Positions 1 to 8,478 of a DNA stretch of 64,000 bases are shown here, in pieces. The stretch comes from Myxococcales bacterium. Lineage in GTDB: Bacteria; Myxococcota_A; Polyangia; Polyangiales; JAFGIB01. How positions within the stretch are numbered: position 1 is the stretch's first letter; each line of letters opens with the position of its first letter. The stretch spans positions 1 to 64,000 of the forward strand of contig JAOUOP010000045.1 in the NCBI GenBank assembly GCA_029880325.1, in the 5' to 3' direction. A program made the translations under genes and the position numbers. A model generated the notes under the pieces. The model saw only the letters and a list, made by a program, of their open reading frames with translations. It was not told the origin of the DNA and did no database searches.

Positions 1-408
1 CCCCTTGAAATACACGGAGTATTCCGGCGGAGGCCGTCCTTGCATCTGGCATCGTATCGACCCCGATCATCGGCTCAGCACTCCCGCCGAGCACATCTAC
101 CCGAATCGGAGTTGTCAAAAAGCATTCCCAGGGCGCGGCGAAGGCATGTCTGGGCACGCCTGTTTGGTTGCGTTCGCGCAAGCTGCTCGCGTAGCTATCG
201 TTACGTAACGATCGGTTGCTCCAAGTGTCGCGAATCGCAACCCAAAGTTGCTGTTTCCGGTGTGGTTTTTTTCGGCCATCGAGTTGACGCTCAGTCCACA
301 GCGCGCGACTAATACCTACGTTGGAGCCGGGGTTGGTGTCTCCGGTTTCCGCGGGTCGCTGCGAATCCGGTCGGAGGTCTGCACGCGCAGGCCGTTCAGG
401 AGGTCCAG
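1..408. other. Upstream region without a convincing gene
   Basis: Short open frames here have no recognisable protein motif, and I do not call a gene. The stretch lies upstream of the lipoprotein gene at 409 and carries a perfect 16-bp palindrome at 197-212. A near-consensus -10 sequence (TAATAC, 310-315) is present, but the nearest TTGACG (284-289) is 20 bases away, too far for a normal sigma-70 promoter. Confidence 0.5.
197..212. promoter_or_regulatory. Perfect 16-bp palindrome, possible operator
   Basis: ATCGTTACGTAACGAT is a perfect inverted repeat, notably AT-richer than its surroundings, about 200 bases upstream of the copper monooxygenase-like gene. A symmetric site of this size suits a dimeric regulator. 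No regulator gene adjoins it, so the assignment is inference. Confidence 0.35.
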
Positions 409-1701
409 ATGAAGATTAGGTGGGTTTTTGCCCAGATGCTTTTGACGCTTGCCCTGGTGCTGGCGCTCGGTTGTGGTTCGGACGGTGACGAGAGCGGCAC
501 CGACTTGGTCGATAAGCCCAAGGACGGCGACGCGACCGGCGGCGATGGCGCGTCCGGCGCGAGCGACGCGACGGGCTCGGGCGGCAGCAACGACGCGGCC
601 GGCGGCACCGCCGGTGGTGCCGCTCCTGCCGACTCGGGCGACACGGCCGCCGATGGCAGCGGCGCAGGCCAAGATGCCCTGCCGGCAGACCTGAAAGACA
701 TCACCGGTCCGGTCTCCCTGCGCGGCCTGTGCGACCTGAACACGGACTACCCGGGCGACGAAGCCTGTCTGCTCCCGCCCCCCGAGGGCATGGGCATGCA
801 GATCCACATCGGCCCCGAGGACTACGACAACCCCGGCGAGTACCTCTTCCCGGCGGGCAACGAGAGTTCGGAGTGCGTGAACTTCACCACGCCCAATGGC
901 GAGGACATTTACTACCAGGTCTTCGAGCTCAGCGGCCGCTCCGGCACCCACCACATCATCAACACGATGTACATCTCGCCCAACGCTGGCGCCGATGGCG
1001 TCTTCTCCGCCTGCCGTGACTTCGGCACCGGAAGCAACGCCGAGATCTTCGACAACCTTCCCGGCGCCGCCAAGCCCTGGATGCCGCTGGGCGAGGTCGC
1101 CCCCGAAAACGCAAACCTCGGGCGCCGCATTCCGGCCAACACCGCCTCCCAGGCCGACATGCACTACTTCAACCCGAGCGACGGCCCGATGCTGCGCGAG
1201 TTCTGGTTGAACATCTGGTTTGCCGACAAGGACAAGATCACCGACGAGGCCAATCAGATTCGCGGCATGGGTGGCGTGGTCAGCTGGATCTTCGGCATCC
1301 AGCCCGGTACCGACACCGCCTACGACTTCAGCTGCCCGATCAACGCGCCAGGGCGCATCATCGCGCTGCTCGGTCACATGCACTCCCACGGCTTCCGCTT
1401 TACCGCCTGGCTCAACCGCGGCCGGCCCAACGAGCGCAAGGTCTACGAGGTCTTCGACTATCTGGAGCCCATCGCCTATCCCTACGACAGCGTCACCACC
1501 AACCCCGAGTTTGGTGAAGGGATTCCGGGCGCGGTTTCCGGCGTGCTCGACGTCAACGCTGGCGACACGCTCGACTGGGAGTGTCACGTCGTCAACGACC
1601 TGGACGTGCCCCTGCGCTACACCAACGAGGTCGTCGCCGGTGAGATGTGCAATATGTGGGGTCAGTCGGTGGGAGTGAAGATCGACTGCCCGGCCCTGTA
1701 A
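409..1701 (+). CDS. Lipoprotein, copper type II ascorbate-dependent monooxygenase-like
   Basis: 430 aa. A signal peptide ends in a lipobox with Cys22, followed by a low-complexity Gly/Asp/Ala linker to about residue 95, so the protein is probably anchored to a membrane and exposed outside the cytoplasm. The folded part keeps the copper ligand pattern of peptidylglycine hydroxylating and dopamine beta-monooxygenases: a His pair (H181, H182), a third His in MHYFN (H252), H-M-H in GHMHSHG (H323, H325), and Met in GEMC (M413). Spacings of about 70, 71 and 88 residues resemble the animal enzymes (64, 70, 70). That suggests two copper sites and a hydroxylase-type reaction. The substrate is unknown and there is no partner gene. 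It is convergent with the phosphatase gene. Fold assignment is by motif only. Confidence 0.75.
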   Translation: MKIRWVFAQMLLTLALVLALGCGSDGDESGTDLVDKPKDGDATGGDGASGASDATGSGGSNDAAGGTAGGAAPADSGDTAADGSGAGQDALPADLKDITGPVSLRGLCDLNTDYPGDEACLLPPPEGMGMQIHIGPEDYDNPGEYLFPAGNESSECVNFTTPNGEDIYYQVFELSGRSGTHHIINTMYISPNAGADGVFSACRDFGTGSNAEIFDNLPGAAKPWMPLGEVAPENANLGRRIPANTASQADMHYFNPSDGPMLREFWLNIWFADKDKITDEANQIRGMGGVVSWIFGIQPGTDTAYDFSCPINAPGRIIALLGHMHSHGFRFTAWLNRGRPNERKVYEVFDYLEPIAYPYDSVTTNPEFGEGIPGAVSGVLDVNAGDTLDWECHVVNDLDVPLRYTNEVVAGEMCNMWGQSVGVKIDCPAL

Positions 1702-1723
1702 CCGCGCGCGCAAACAAACGCCG

Positions 1724-1758
1724 ATGGGCCCGGATGGGAAGCCTCCCGCCGGGCCCAT
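1724..1758. terminator. Strong hairpin between convergent genes
   Basis: A perfect 10-bp arm pair (ATGGGCCCGG / CCGGGCCCAT) encloses a second nested stem (GGGA-agcc-TCCC). It lies 23 bases after the stop of the monooxygenase-like gene and before the 3' end of the convergent phosphatase gene. There is no T-tract, so it may be a bidirectional or factor-assisted terminator. Confidence 0.55.
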
Positions 1759-1799
1759 TGCAATTCTGATGACGTGACGCTCGGTGCATGGTCGATGCA

Positions 1800-1844
1800 C
1801 CGGGGGGGCACCGGGGGGCACCGGGGGGCACCGGGGGGCACCGG
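1800..1844. repeat. 10-bp G-rich tandem repeat
   Basis: About four and a half copies of CCGGGGGGCA lie directly beyond the stop codon of the phosphatase gene. The + strand has four runs of six or seven G spaced by four bases, which would allow G-quadruplex formation. Copy number is likely to vary by slippage. Confidence 0.8.
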
Positions 1845-1846
1845 CC

Positions 1847-2626
1847 TCAGCTACTACCGATCCACCTGCACAGCACGGCCGTCACGTTGTCCGGGCCGCC
1901 GTTTGCGTTGGCCTTGTCGATCATGGCCTGGGCGGCCTGCTTCAGGTCGCGGTGGCCGAGGGCGATCTCGCGGATCTCTTCGTCACTCGCCGGGCCGGCC
2001 AGGCCGTCGGAGCACAGGATGTAGAGGTCGCCGGGGCGCGGGCGGTCGAGGATGGCGTCGACTTTGACGGTTTCCTTCATGCCCAGTGCGCGCACGATGA
2101 CGTTCTTGTGCGGGAAGTTTTCGATTTCCTCGGGCGTCATCGACTTCATCTTGATGTAGTCGTTGAGCAACGAGTGGTCCTCGGTGAGCTGCTCCAGGCT
2201 CTCGCCCCGCAGCCGATAGACCCGGGAGTCGCCCACATGGCCGATCAAGGCTCCGTCGCGCACCGCCAGCAGGCACACCATGGTGGTGCCCATGCCGTGC
2301 AAGCGCGATTCGCGCTGGGCCGCTTCGTAGATGCGACGGTTGGCGAGCTTAATGCCGGTGACCAGGCGGTTTTCCTCGTAGCCCCGGGTCTTGTCCATCT
2401 TGTAGGGCCAGGTCGCCTCGGGGTCGGCGGAGGTGGCCTGGAAGAACTCGCGCATCGTCTCGATCGCCATTTTGCTGGCGACTTCGCCCGATGAGTGACC
2501 GCCCATTCCGTCGGCGACGAGGTAGAGGTTCTCGTCCTCGACGATCGCGTAACTGTCCTCGTTGTGGGTGCGTTTACGGCCGACGTCGGTCATGCCAGCC
2601 GTGAGGACGCGCGCCTGTCCAGCCAA
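1847..2626 (-). CDS. PP2C-family serine/threonine protein phosphatase
   Basis: 259 aa, the usual length for the bacterial Stp/PrpC group of metal-dependent phosphatases. All family motifs are present: HNEDS near the N-terminus, ADGMGGH, GDSRVYR, CSDGL and GGPDNVTAVL, whose acidic residues bind the two metal ions. It should dephosphorylate Ser/Thr-phosphorylated proteins in the cytoplasm. The start is TTG at 2626, supported by a GGAGG eight bases upstream. No Ser/Thr kinase gene lies in this window. A sigma-70-like promoter at 2654-2682 fits this gene, which is divergent from the glycosylase gene. Confidence 0.93.
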   Translation of the reverse strand: MAGQARVLTAGMTDVGRKRTHNEDSYAIVEDENLYLVADGMGGHSSGEVASKMAIETMREFFQATSADPEATWPYKMDKTRGYEENRLVTGIKLANRRIYEAAQRESRLHGMGTTMVCLLAVRDGALIGHVGDSRVYRLRGESLEQLTEDHSLLNDYIKMKSMTPEEIENFPHKNVIVRALGMKETVKVDAILDRPRPGDLYILCSDGLAGPASDEEIREIALGHRDLKQAAQAMIDKANANGGPDNVTAVLCRWIGSS

Positions 2627-2653
2627 GTGGAGATCCTCCAGAAGTGTGCGAAA

Positions 2654-2682
2654 ACGCTATCAGCGCCCGATCGGGGGGTCAA
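2654..2682 (-). promoter_or_regulatory. Sigma-70-like promoter of the phosphatase gene
   Basis: On the minus strand TTGACC (2677-2682), 17 bases, then TAGCGT (2654-2659), about 28 bases before the start codon. The -35 box and following bases (TTGACCCCCCGATCG) are identical to those upstream of ddl at 57964-57992. Confidence 0.55.
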
Positions 2683-2762
2683 CCGAATGGTGGCGTTGTC
2701 CGCAGTCACCTGCGGAGGATTTGGCGGTTGACAGCGGGCGGTGATCGGGTACGCCCCAGGCC

Positions 2763-3554
2763 ATGTCCGAGCTGGACGATCCGCACGCAGAGCTGGCTGC
2801 CATCGCCGCCGGCGTGCGCCAACACCTGCTGGAGGAGCACGATTTGGGGGGAGCCGGGCTGCCGGCGGTGGCCGTTCCGGCGCCGCCCCGGGCCCAGGCC
2901 GCCCCAGCGCGACCACAGGCTTCCCTCGCAGCTGTCACGCCCGCTGGCCCTGCTGCGATTGCGCCCGCTGCCGCTTCCGACAAGGTCGCGCGGCTGCAGC
3001 TCCTGGCCGAGCAGGCGGCCAGCTGCGACGCCTGCGCGCTGCACGAAAAGCGCAAGCAGGCGGTCTTCGCCCGCGGCGATCCGAGTTCGCCCCTGGTCTT
3101 CGTCGGTGAGGGGCCCGGGCGCGATGAAGATCGCCTGGGCGAGCCCTTCGTGGGCAAGGCCGGGCAGCTGCTCGACCGCATGATCGCGGCCATGGGCTTC
3201 GAGCGCGACGCGGTCTACATCTGCAATGTGGTCAAGTGCCGCCCCCCCGACAACCGCACGCCGCGCCCGGAGGAGGCCCTGGCCTGTGCGCGCTTTCTGG
3301 TGCCGCAGGTGCAGATCGTGGCCCCGCGCGTGATCGTGGCGCTGGGGCGCTGCGCCGCTGAAAATCTGGGCGTGGCCGAGGCCGCCGGCCCCTGGCGTGG
3401 GCGCTGGGGCAGCTTCCAGGGTATCGATGTGATGCCCACCTTCCATCCCGCCTATTTGCTGCGCAGCCCCCAGTACAAGCGCACCGTCTGGGAGGATCTG
3501 CAGAAGGTGATGGCCCGCTTCGGCTTTGGGCCCACCCCCGGCGGGGCCGCGTGA
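2763..3554 (+). CDS. Family 4 uracil-DNA glycosylase (Fe-S)
   Basis: 263 aa. It removes uracil from DNA to start base excision repair. After a variable Ala/Pro-rich N-terminus (to about residue 72) the catalytic domain carries the family 4 motif GEGPGRDED, the PFVGKAG segment and the HPAYLLR motif. Four cysteines (C88, C91, C159, C175) match the spacing of the [4Fe-4S] ligands of characterised family 4 enzymes (gaps of 3, 68 and 16). The N-terminal extension is longer than in most homologues. It is divergent from the phosphatase gene; the downstream propeller gene may be co-transcribed. Confidence 0.92.
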   Translation: MSELDDPHAELAAIAAGVRQHLLEEHDLGGAGLPAVAVPAPPRAQAAPARPQASLAAVTPAGPAAIAPAAASDKVARLQLLAEQAASCDACALHEKRKQAVFARGDPSSPLVFVGEGPGRDEDRLGEPFVGKAGQLLDRMIAAMGFERDAVYICNVVKCRPPDNRTPRPEEALACARFLVPQVQIVAPRVIVALGRCAAENLGVAEAAGPWRGRWGSFQGIDVMPTFHPAYLLRSPQYKRTVWEDLQKVMARFGFGPTPGGAA

Positions 3555-3613
3555 GCGCGGCCGCGCGCGTCCAAAGGTGCGGAGCGGGCGCCGCGGGTGG
3601 TAGATTTTCCGAC

Positions 3614-5305
3614 GTGCAAGAACAGAAGCCACTGTCGAGCCTCGAAGAGGACGAGCTGGAGCTGGAGCTGCCCCAGGCCGATGGCGGCCTGGACGACGGG
3701 CTCGAGGGTCCCGATGGGCTCGAGGGCCCGGACGCGGAAGCAAACCCGGACGCGGGCGCCAGCGGTGACGAGAGCGAGAGCGTCGGGCTCGACGCCGAGG
3801 AGGGGCTGGGCGAGCCCATCGAGGCCGAGCTGCAGCTGCGCGACGGCGACGAGGAGACGCGCTGGAGCGAGGGGAGCGAGGCCGCCGGCGAGCTGGATGG
3901 CGATGTGGAAGGCGGGGCCGATCCGGAAGCCGAGTACGGTTGGACCGACGGCAACGACACCGTGGACGACGGCGATTTCGACGAGGGCGCCATCGATCTC
4001 GATGACGACACCCCGGGCTTTGTCGGCGATTCCGGCGAGGAGGGCTTCGACGACGAGGGCGCGGCCGCCGAGCTGGCTCTGGACCCCCTGCCGCCGCTCG
4101 ATCCCGATGCGCGCGCCGAGTCCCTGGACGAGCCCGCCAGCGACGAGGAGCGCGAGGCCATGGCCCTGGATCTGCTCGGGGAGTACGCCGACGGCATCGG
4201 GGGCGATGACGACGACGAAGCCGGCGAGGCCGCGGGCGATGGCCCATCGGCGCGGGCTGCCCGCGAGCGCCAGATCGATCTGGGCGGGGGCCTCCTGTGC
4301 GTGCGCCGTCCCATCGGGGATGCGCGCTGGAAGCGGCTGTGGCGCCACGGTTCGCCGATGGCGGCACTGGCTGCGGCGGCCGATATGGGGCTCGCTTTCT
4401 GCGATGGTCTGTGGGCCGCGGGTATCGACGCCGCTCGGCCCCAGCGCTTGAGCTACGACGGGCCCGCGGTCAAGGAGCTGTGCGCCCGGGCCCACGGCGG
4501 GCGCGTCTGGCTGGCGCTGGCCACGCACGAGGGCCTGCGCATTTCGCTCGACGGTGGGCGCAGCTTCACGAGCGCTGCCGGTGCCCTGGGAGGCGCCGAG
4601 GCCGCGCCCCATCGCGTCGCCATCACCGCCGGCGCGCGCCAACCGCGCATCTGGGCGGCCGAGCCCGCCGGTCAGCTCCACGTGAGCAATGACGGTGGGC
4701 GCAGCTTCCAGGCGGTGCAGACGGCGGCGCCGGTCTTGCTGCTTTCCGGCAGCGCCGACGATGGCGGCCTGGTCTACGTGGGCCGCGCGGGTGACGGGCG
4801 CGCCTGCGCCGAACGTTGGGATCCGGAGCGCACCGCCTTTGCGCCGCTCGCCCTGCCCGCCGGGGAGGTCGAGCGCGTGCAGCAGCTGCAGCTGGGGTCG
4901 GAAGCTCTTTTGCTGTGCCGGCGCGCGCCCGAGCCCCGGGTGCTCGGCGGGCGTCTGGGCGCGCTGGCCCGGGACACGTCCCAGGGGTCCAATGGGGCCA
5001 ACGGGGCCGACGGGGCCCAGGCATGGAGCGCGCTGGCGGCGGCGGCCTGTCCGCCGATGCTGCTGCTGCGCGAGGGGCGCGAGCTGGCCGCCTATGTCTG
5101 TGCCGACAGCGATGAGGGGCCGGTGCTGTTGCGAAAGTCCTTCGCCCCCGGCGCCGCACTCGAGCTGGTGGCGGAGCTACCCGACGACGAGGGCGCTGCG
5201 CTGCAGCTGGCCGGCGTCCACGATGGCGGCACCACGACGCTGCAGCTGGGCACCGAGCGCGCCTGGTTTCGGCTGCGGCTGCGCATCGAGGGCTACGTGA
5301 CGTGA
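3614..5305 (+). CDS. Acidic protein with C-terminal beta-propeller-like repeats
   Basis: 563 aa from GTG at 3614 (V-Q-E-Q-K), preferred because the alternative GTG at 3551 adds an Arg/Ala-rich stretch overlapping the previous gene. Residues 1 to about 220 are extremely acidic and repetitive. The remainder has repeats of the type ISLDGGRSF and VSNDGGRSF, typical of sialidase/YCF48-like propeller blades, with no signal peptide visible. Function unknown; a protein-binding scaffold is plausible. It is the first gene of a tightly overlapping trio with the HEAT/TPR and SWIM genes. Confidence 0.75.
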   Translation: MQEQKPLSSLEEDELELELPQADGGLDDGLEGPDGLEGPDAEANPDAGASGDESESVGLDAEEGLGEPIEAELQLRDGDEETRWSEGSEAAGELDGDVEGGADPEAEYGWTDGNDTVDDGDFDEGAIDLDDDTPGFVGDSGEEGFDDEGAAAELALDPLPPLDPDARAESLDEPASDEEREAMALDLLGEYADGIGGDDDDEAGEAAGDGPSARAARERQIDLGGGLLCVRRPIGDARWKRLWRHGSPMAALAAAADMGLAFCDGLWAAGIDAARPQRLSYDGPAVKELCARAHGGRVWLALATHEGLRISLDGGRSFTSAAGALGGAEAAPHRVAITAGARQPRIWAAEPAGQLHVSNDGGRSFQAVQTAAPVLLLSGSADDGGLVYVGRAGDGRACAERWDPERTAFAPLALPAGEVERVQQLQLGSEALLLCRRAPEPRVLGGRLGALARDTSQGSNGANGADGAQAWSALAAAACPPMLLLREGRELAAYVCADSDEGPVLLRKSFAPGAALELVAELPDDEGAALQLAGVHDGGTTTLQLGTERAWFRLRLRIEGYVT

Positions 5306-7110
5306 GCGACGCCGCGGGCCCACCGGCGGGAGCCAGTGGCGCTTTTCGCCGCTCGCTGCTGCATCGGGCACTGCACGCAGGGGTGCGCGGCGACGATTTG
5401 CCCTCGCTGCGCGAGGCCGTTCAGCTGCCCGAGGACGCCGGCGAGCGCGAGCTGATGGCGGCCATGATGCGCGAGCTTGCGGGGGACCAGGTGGCGAGCG
5501 TGGGGCTCGGTGAGGGCGCCGATGCCGAGCGCGTCGACGAGGATGTGAGCCGGGTCATCGATGGCCGAGGTTCGTTTCTGGTGCAGCTGGGCAGCGCCAG
5601 TGGTATCGATGTTGAGGCGCTCGACGACCTGCGCACGCTGGGCGCGGTGATGCGCGCCGGGACCCTGCGCCAGCGGCGGGCGGCCGTGCTGCGTATGGGG
5701 GAGGTCCTGGCCGGGCCCCAGAGGCTGCCCTCCGACCGCGTGCGCAGCGCCACCGATGTCTTGATCCACCTGCGCAAGTTCTCCCTGGCCTACGAGCTTT
5801 CCCAGGTTTGTTCGGGGCTGCCCGGGGCCGATGGCCGGCGGGCGCGGGCCGGGCGCAAGGCCTGGGAACGCTTGGTGGAGGAGCTTCAGGGGCGGGTGCT
5901 GGAATTTTGGGATGGGGCGCTGATCGAGGAGCCGGTGGCGGCCCTGCACGGTGACCAGCGCATCCAGCTGCTGGCCCGCACCCGCGACCTGCCGAACCTG
6001 ATCCTGCGCCATCTCACGGCTGTGCTGGGGGGCTGCGATGGCGTCAGCGACCGCCAGGCGCGGGCCGACCTGGTGGGTGCCCTGCGCGATGCGGCCGACC
6101 CGCGCCTGGTGCCGGCCCTGCGGGCGTTGCTCGACGAGTCCAGCAGCGACCTGATGATCCCGGCAGCACGCGCCCTCGGTCGCATCGATGATGCCCGCGT
6201 CCACGGTATCCTGCGGGGCGCCTTCGAGGCGGAGGCGGCGCCGGAGCGGCGGCTGGTGTTGGCAGGGGTCCTGGGTATCGCCGGTGATCGCCGCGGGCTG
6301 CCGCTGGTGCGCGAGGTGTTGGCTTCGGGCGACGCGCTGCTGCTGCGCTATGCGCTGGAAGCCCTGAGCCACCTGGGTGGCAGCGAGGACGTGCAGGCGG
6401 TCAGCGAGCTGCTCGACCACGCCAGCGAGCCGAGCCTGCGCATCGCTGCCGTGGAGGTGCTGGGGCATGTGGGCGACGGGCGGGCGCTTTCGGCGCTGGA
6501 TGCCCTCGACAAGGGGTTGGCGGCGGGGGCGCCCTCGGCCCTGCGCGCGGAGATCGAGGAGGCGCGGGCGGCGATCCTGGCGCGCCTGGAACTGCTGGGG
6601 GAAGAGCCGCCGGCACGCCTGGACGCTGGAATCAGCCTGGATACCACCAAGATGGCGGCCATGGTCCGACGCAAGGACCCGGCGGCCGTGCGCCTACGGG
6701 CGCGTTGGTATCAATTGAGCGCCTATCTGTGGACGATTGTGGGCGTGGCGGAACGGGCGGTGGCGGCCTTCGAGGCGGCGGCGGCGCTGCGGCCGGATTG
6801 GGCGGCGCCGGTGGTGGCGGCGGCCCTGGCCAACGCCCGGCGCGAGCAGTATCCGCAGGCCCTGGCCCATTTCAGGCGCGCGCTCGAGATCGACCACCGT
6901 GCCGTCGAGGAGCACGCCCCGGCCATTCGTCTGCTGGCCCAGAGTTTTCTGCGCCGGGCCGAGGCCGTGGAGCGCAGCGGGCGTGCCGACATCGCCAAGG
7001 GCCTGCTCGAAGAGGCGCTTTCGCTGGACCTCCGGCGGGCGCCCAGTGGGCTGCGCTTTGCCCTGGCCGAGCGTCTGGAGCACCTGCAGCGGGCTGGGGG
7101 TGACACGTGA
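5302..7110 (+). CDS. HEAT-repeat and TPR protein
   Basis: 602 aa, GTG start overlapping the previous stop by four bases. Residues about 250-400 contain HEAT-like helical repeats (ADPRLVPALRALL, AARALGRID, YALEALSHLGG, AAVEVLGHVGDG). Residues about 470-590 contain TPR-like helices (AVAAFEAAAALRPDWAAPVVAAALA, then YPQALAHFRRALEID). No catalytic motif is seen, so it is most likely a cytoplasmic scaffold binding other proteins. Its position between propeller and SWIM proteins suggests one complex. I do not recognise a named family. Confidence 0.75.
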   Translation: MSDAAGPPAGASGAFRRSLLHRALHAGVRGDDLPSLREAVQLPEDAGERELMAAMMRELAGDQVASVGLGEGADAERVDEDVSRVIDGRGSFLVQLGSASGIDVEALDDLRTLGAVMRAGTLRQRRAAVLRMGEVLAGPQRLPSDRVRSATDVLIHLRKFSLAYELSQVCSGLPGADGRRARAGRKAWERLVEELQGRVLEFWDGALIEEPVAALHGDQRIQLLARTRDLPNLILRHLTAVLGGCDGVSDRQARADLVGALRDAADPRLVPALRALLDESSSDLMIPAARALGRIDDARVHGILRGAFEAEAAPERRLVLAGVLGIAGDRRGLPLVREVLASGDALLLRYALEALSHLGGSEDVQAVSELLDHASEPSLRIAAVEVLGHVGDGRALSALDALDKGLAAGAPSALRAEIEEARAAILARLELLGEEPPARLDAGISLDTTKMAAMVRRKDPAAVRLRARWYQLSAYLWTIVGVAERAVAAFEAAAALRPDWAAPVVAAALANARREQYPQALAHFRRALEIDHRAVEEHAPAIRLLAQSFLRRAEAVERSGRADIAKGLLEEALSLDLRRAPSGLRFALAERLEHLQRAGGDT

Positions 7111-8384
7111 GGGCGCTGCGGGAGGCGGCGCGTGCGGCCCATGGGCGGCTTTTGGAGGCCGTCGGGCCGGTCGGCGGGCACATCGAGCGCGTCAGCATCG
7201 ATGTGGAGCTGGGCGCGGTGCGCGAGATCGTGTCGCTGCGCATGCGCGGCGGGCAGCTGGTGTGGTCCTGCACCTGCGGCGACCTGGAGTGCGAGCACGC
7301 GCTGGCGGCGCTGGCGTTTTTGACCGACGCCGAGCCCGATGCCATGACCCTCGGAGCGGTGACGGCGGTGGACACGCCGGCGTCGCGGCGCAGCCTGGCG
7401 CCCGGCGAGGGGCGCACGGTGGAGGTTTCCGACCAGGCCCCGGCGGCCGACCGCGCCGGGCTGCGCGCGGCGCTCGAGCTGGTGGTGACGGCGGTGTGGC
7501 GCTCGGGGGTGGAGGCGGGCCTTTCGGCCAGCGTCGTCGAGGCCATCGAAGAGCTGGCGGCGGCCGCCCCGAGGCCGCTGCCCCTGGGCATCAGCCGCTG
7601 GCTCGGAAGGTTGCGGGAGGCGCTCGACGGTCGCGACGTGGACGCGGTGGCGCGGGTGCTCGATGGGGCGTTGCGCGTCATCGGGGATCTGGGGGCGACC
7701 GCCCCCGACGCCGAGGCGCGGCGGCGGCTGCGCTCCTGGATGGGTGCCCTGGGCGACGACCCCGAAGGCCTGGAGCGCCGCAGTGACGTGACCCTGATCG
7801 AGCTGGCGCGCGAGCGGCTCGCGGGCATCGAGCGCGGCGCCCTGGAGCGGCGCTATCTGGTGGACCTGGCCGATGGCGAGGTCTACCGCGAGGATCTTTC
7901 GCCCAGCGCCGCCACGGCATCGCTCGGCCCCTGTCCGCGGCTTTTGCAGGTGGGGCTTTCGACCGTGGAGCAGGGGGCGGCGCCGCGGCGCATCCGGCTG
8001 CTGCAGTACGCCATCACGCCCGAAATCGATGCCGCGCGCTGGAACGAGCTGTCGCAGTGGGCCAGCCGCAGCTTCGAGCCGCTGGTGGAGCGCTACCGGC
8101 ATGCCATCGGTTCGTTTCCGGGCCTGGCCGAGCCCTTTGCCCTGGTGGCGCCCGAGCGCGTTTCGCTACAGGGGGAGCTGACGCTGCTGGACGAGGCGGC
8201 CCGGCCGCTGCCGCTGTGGCTGTCCAGGGAGCACGGCAGCGTGGAGTTGTTGCGGCGGCTCTTGGGGCAGTCGGAGATCGTCTGGGTCGCCGGGCGCCTG
8301 CTCGACCGCCGCGGTCAGCTCTGCATGAAGCCCCTGAGCGTGGCCACCGGCCGCGCCGATGGGCTTTGCTTCAATCACCTGTAG
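7107..8384 (+). CDS. SWIM-type zinc finger protein
   Basis: 425 aa, GTG start overlapping the stop of the HEAT/TPR gene. Residues about 53-63 carry CTCGDLECEH, the CxC-xn-CxH pattern of SWIM zinc fingers, which bind DNA or protein. The rest is helical and not recognisable. Many bacterial SWIM proteins are encoded beside other repeat proteins of unknown role, as here. The stop lies just before the regulatory repeat of the next gene, so the operon ends here. Confidence 0.7.
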   Translation: MRALREAARAAHGRLLEAVGPVGGHIERVSIDVELGAVREIVSLRMRGGQLVWSCTCGDLECEHALAALAFLTDAEPDAMTLGAVTAVDTPASRRSLAPGEGRTVEVSDQAPAADRAGLRAALELVVTAVWRSGVEAGLSASVVEAIEELAAAAPRPLPLGISRWLGRLREALDGRDVDAVARVLDGALRVIGDLGATAPDAEARRRLRSWMGALGDDPEGLERRSDVTLIELARERLAGIERGALERRYLVDLADGEVYREDLSPSAATASLGPCPRLLQVGLSTVEQGAAPRRIRLLQYAITPEIDAARWNELSQWASRSFEPLVERYRHAIGSFPGLAEPFALVAPERVSLQGELTLLDEAARPLPLWLSREHGSVELLRRLLGQSEIVWVAGRLLDRRGQLCMKPLSVATGRADGLCFNHL

Positions 8385-8397
8385 ATCACACGCGGGC

Positions 8398-8417
8398 TCA
8401 AACGCCCCTTCAAACGC
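8398..8417 (+). promoter_or_regulatory. Direct repeat TCAAACGC x2, 12-bp period
   Basis: TCAAACGC at 8398-8405 and again at 8410-8417, ending 62 bases before the ATG of the MddA-like gene. The same motif, in the same orientation and nearly the same distance, precedes the glutathione S-transferase gene (13684-13703). The roughly one-helical-turn spacing suits a regulator binding direct repeats. Confidence 0.5.
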
Positions 8418-8478
8418 TGCGGTCCGACAACAGATGGCAGAGGCGGAGCGAACAGTTCCGCAGAAGGAGGCGAAAGCC

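Noticed and set aside
284..315. TTGACG and TAATAC as promoter for the copper protein
   Set aside because: Spacer of 20 bases is outside the functional range.
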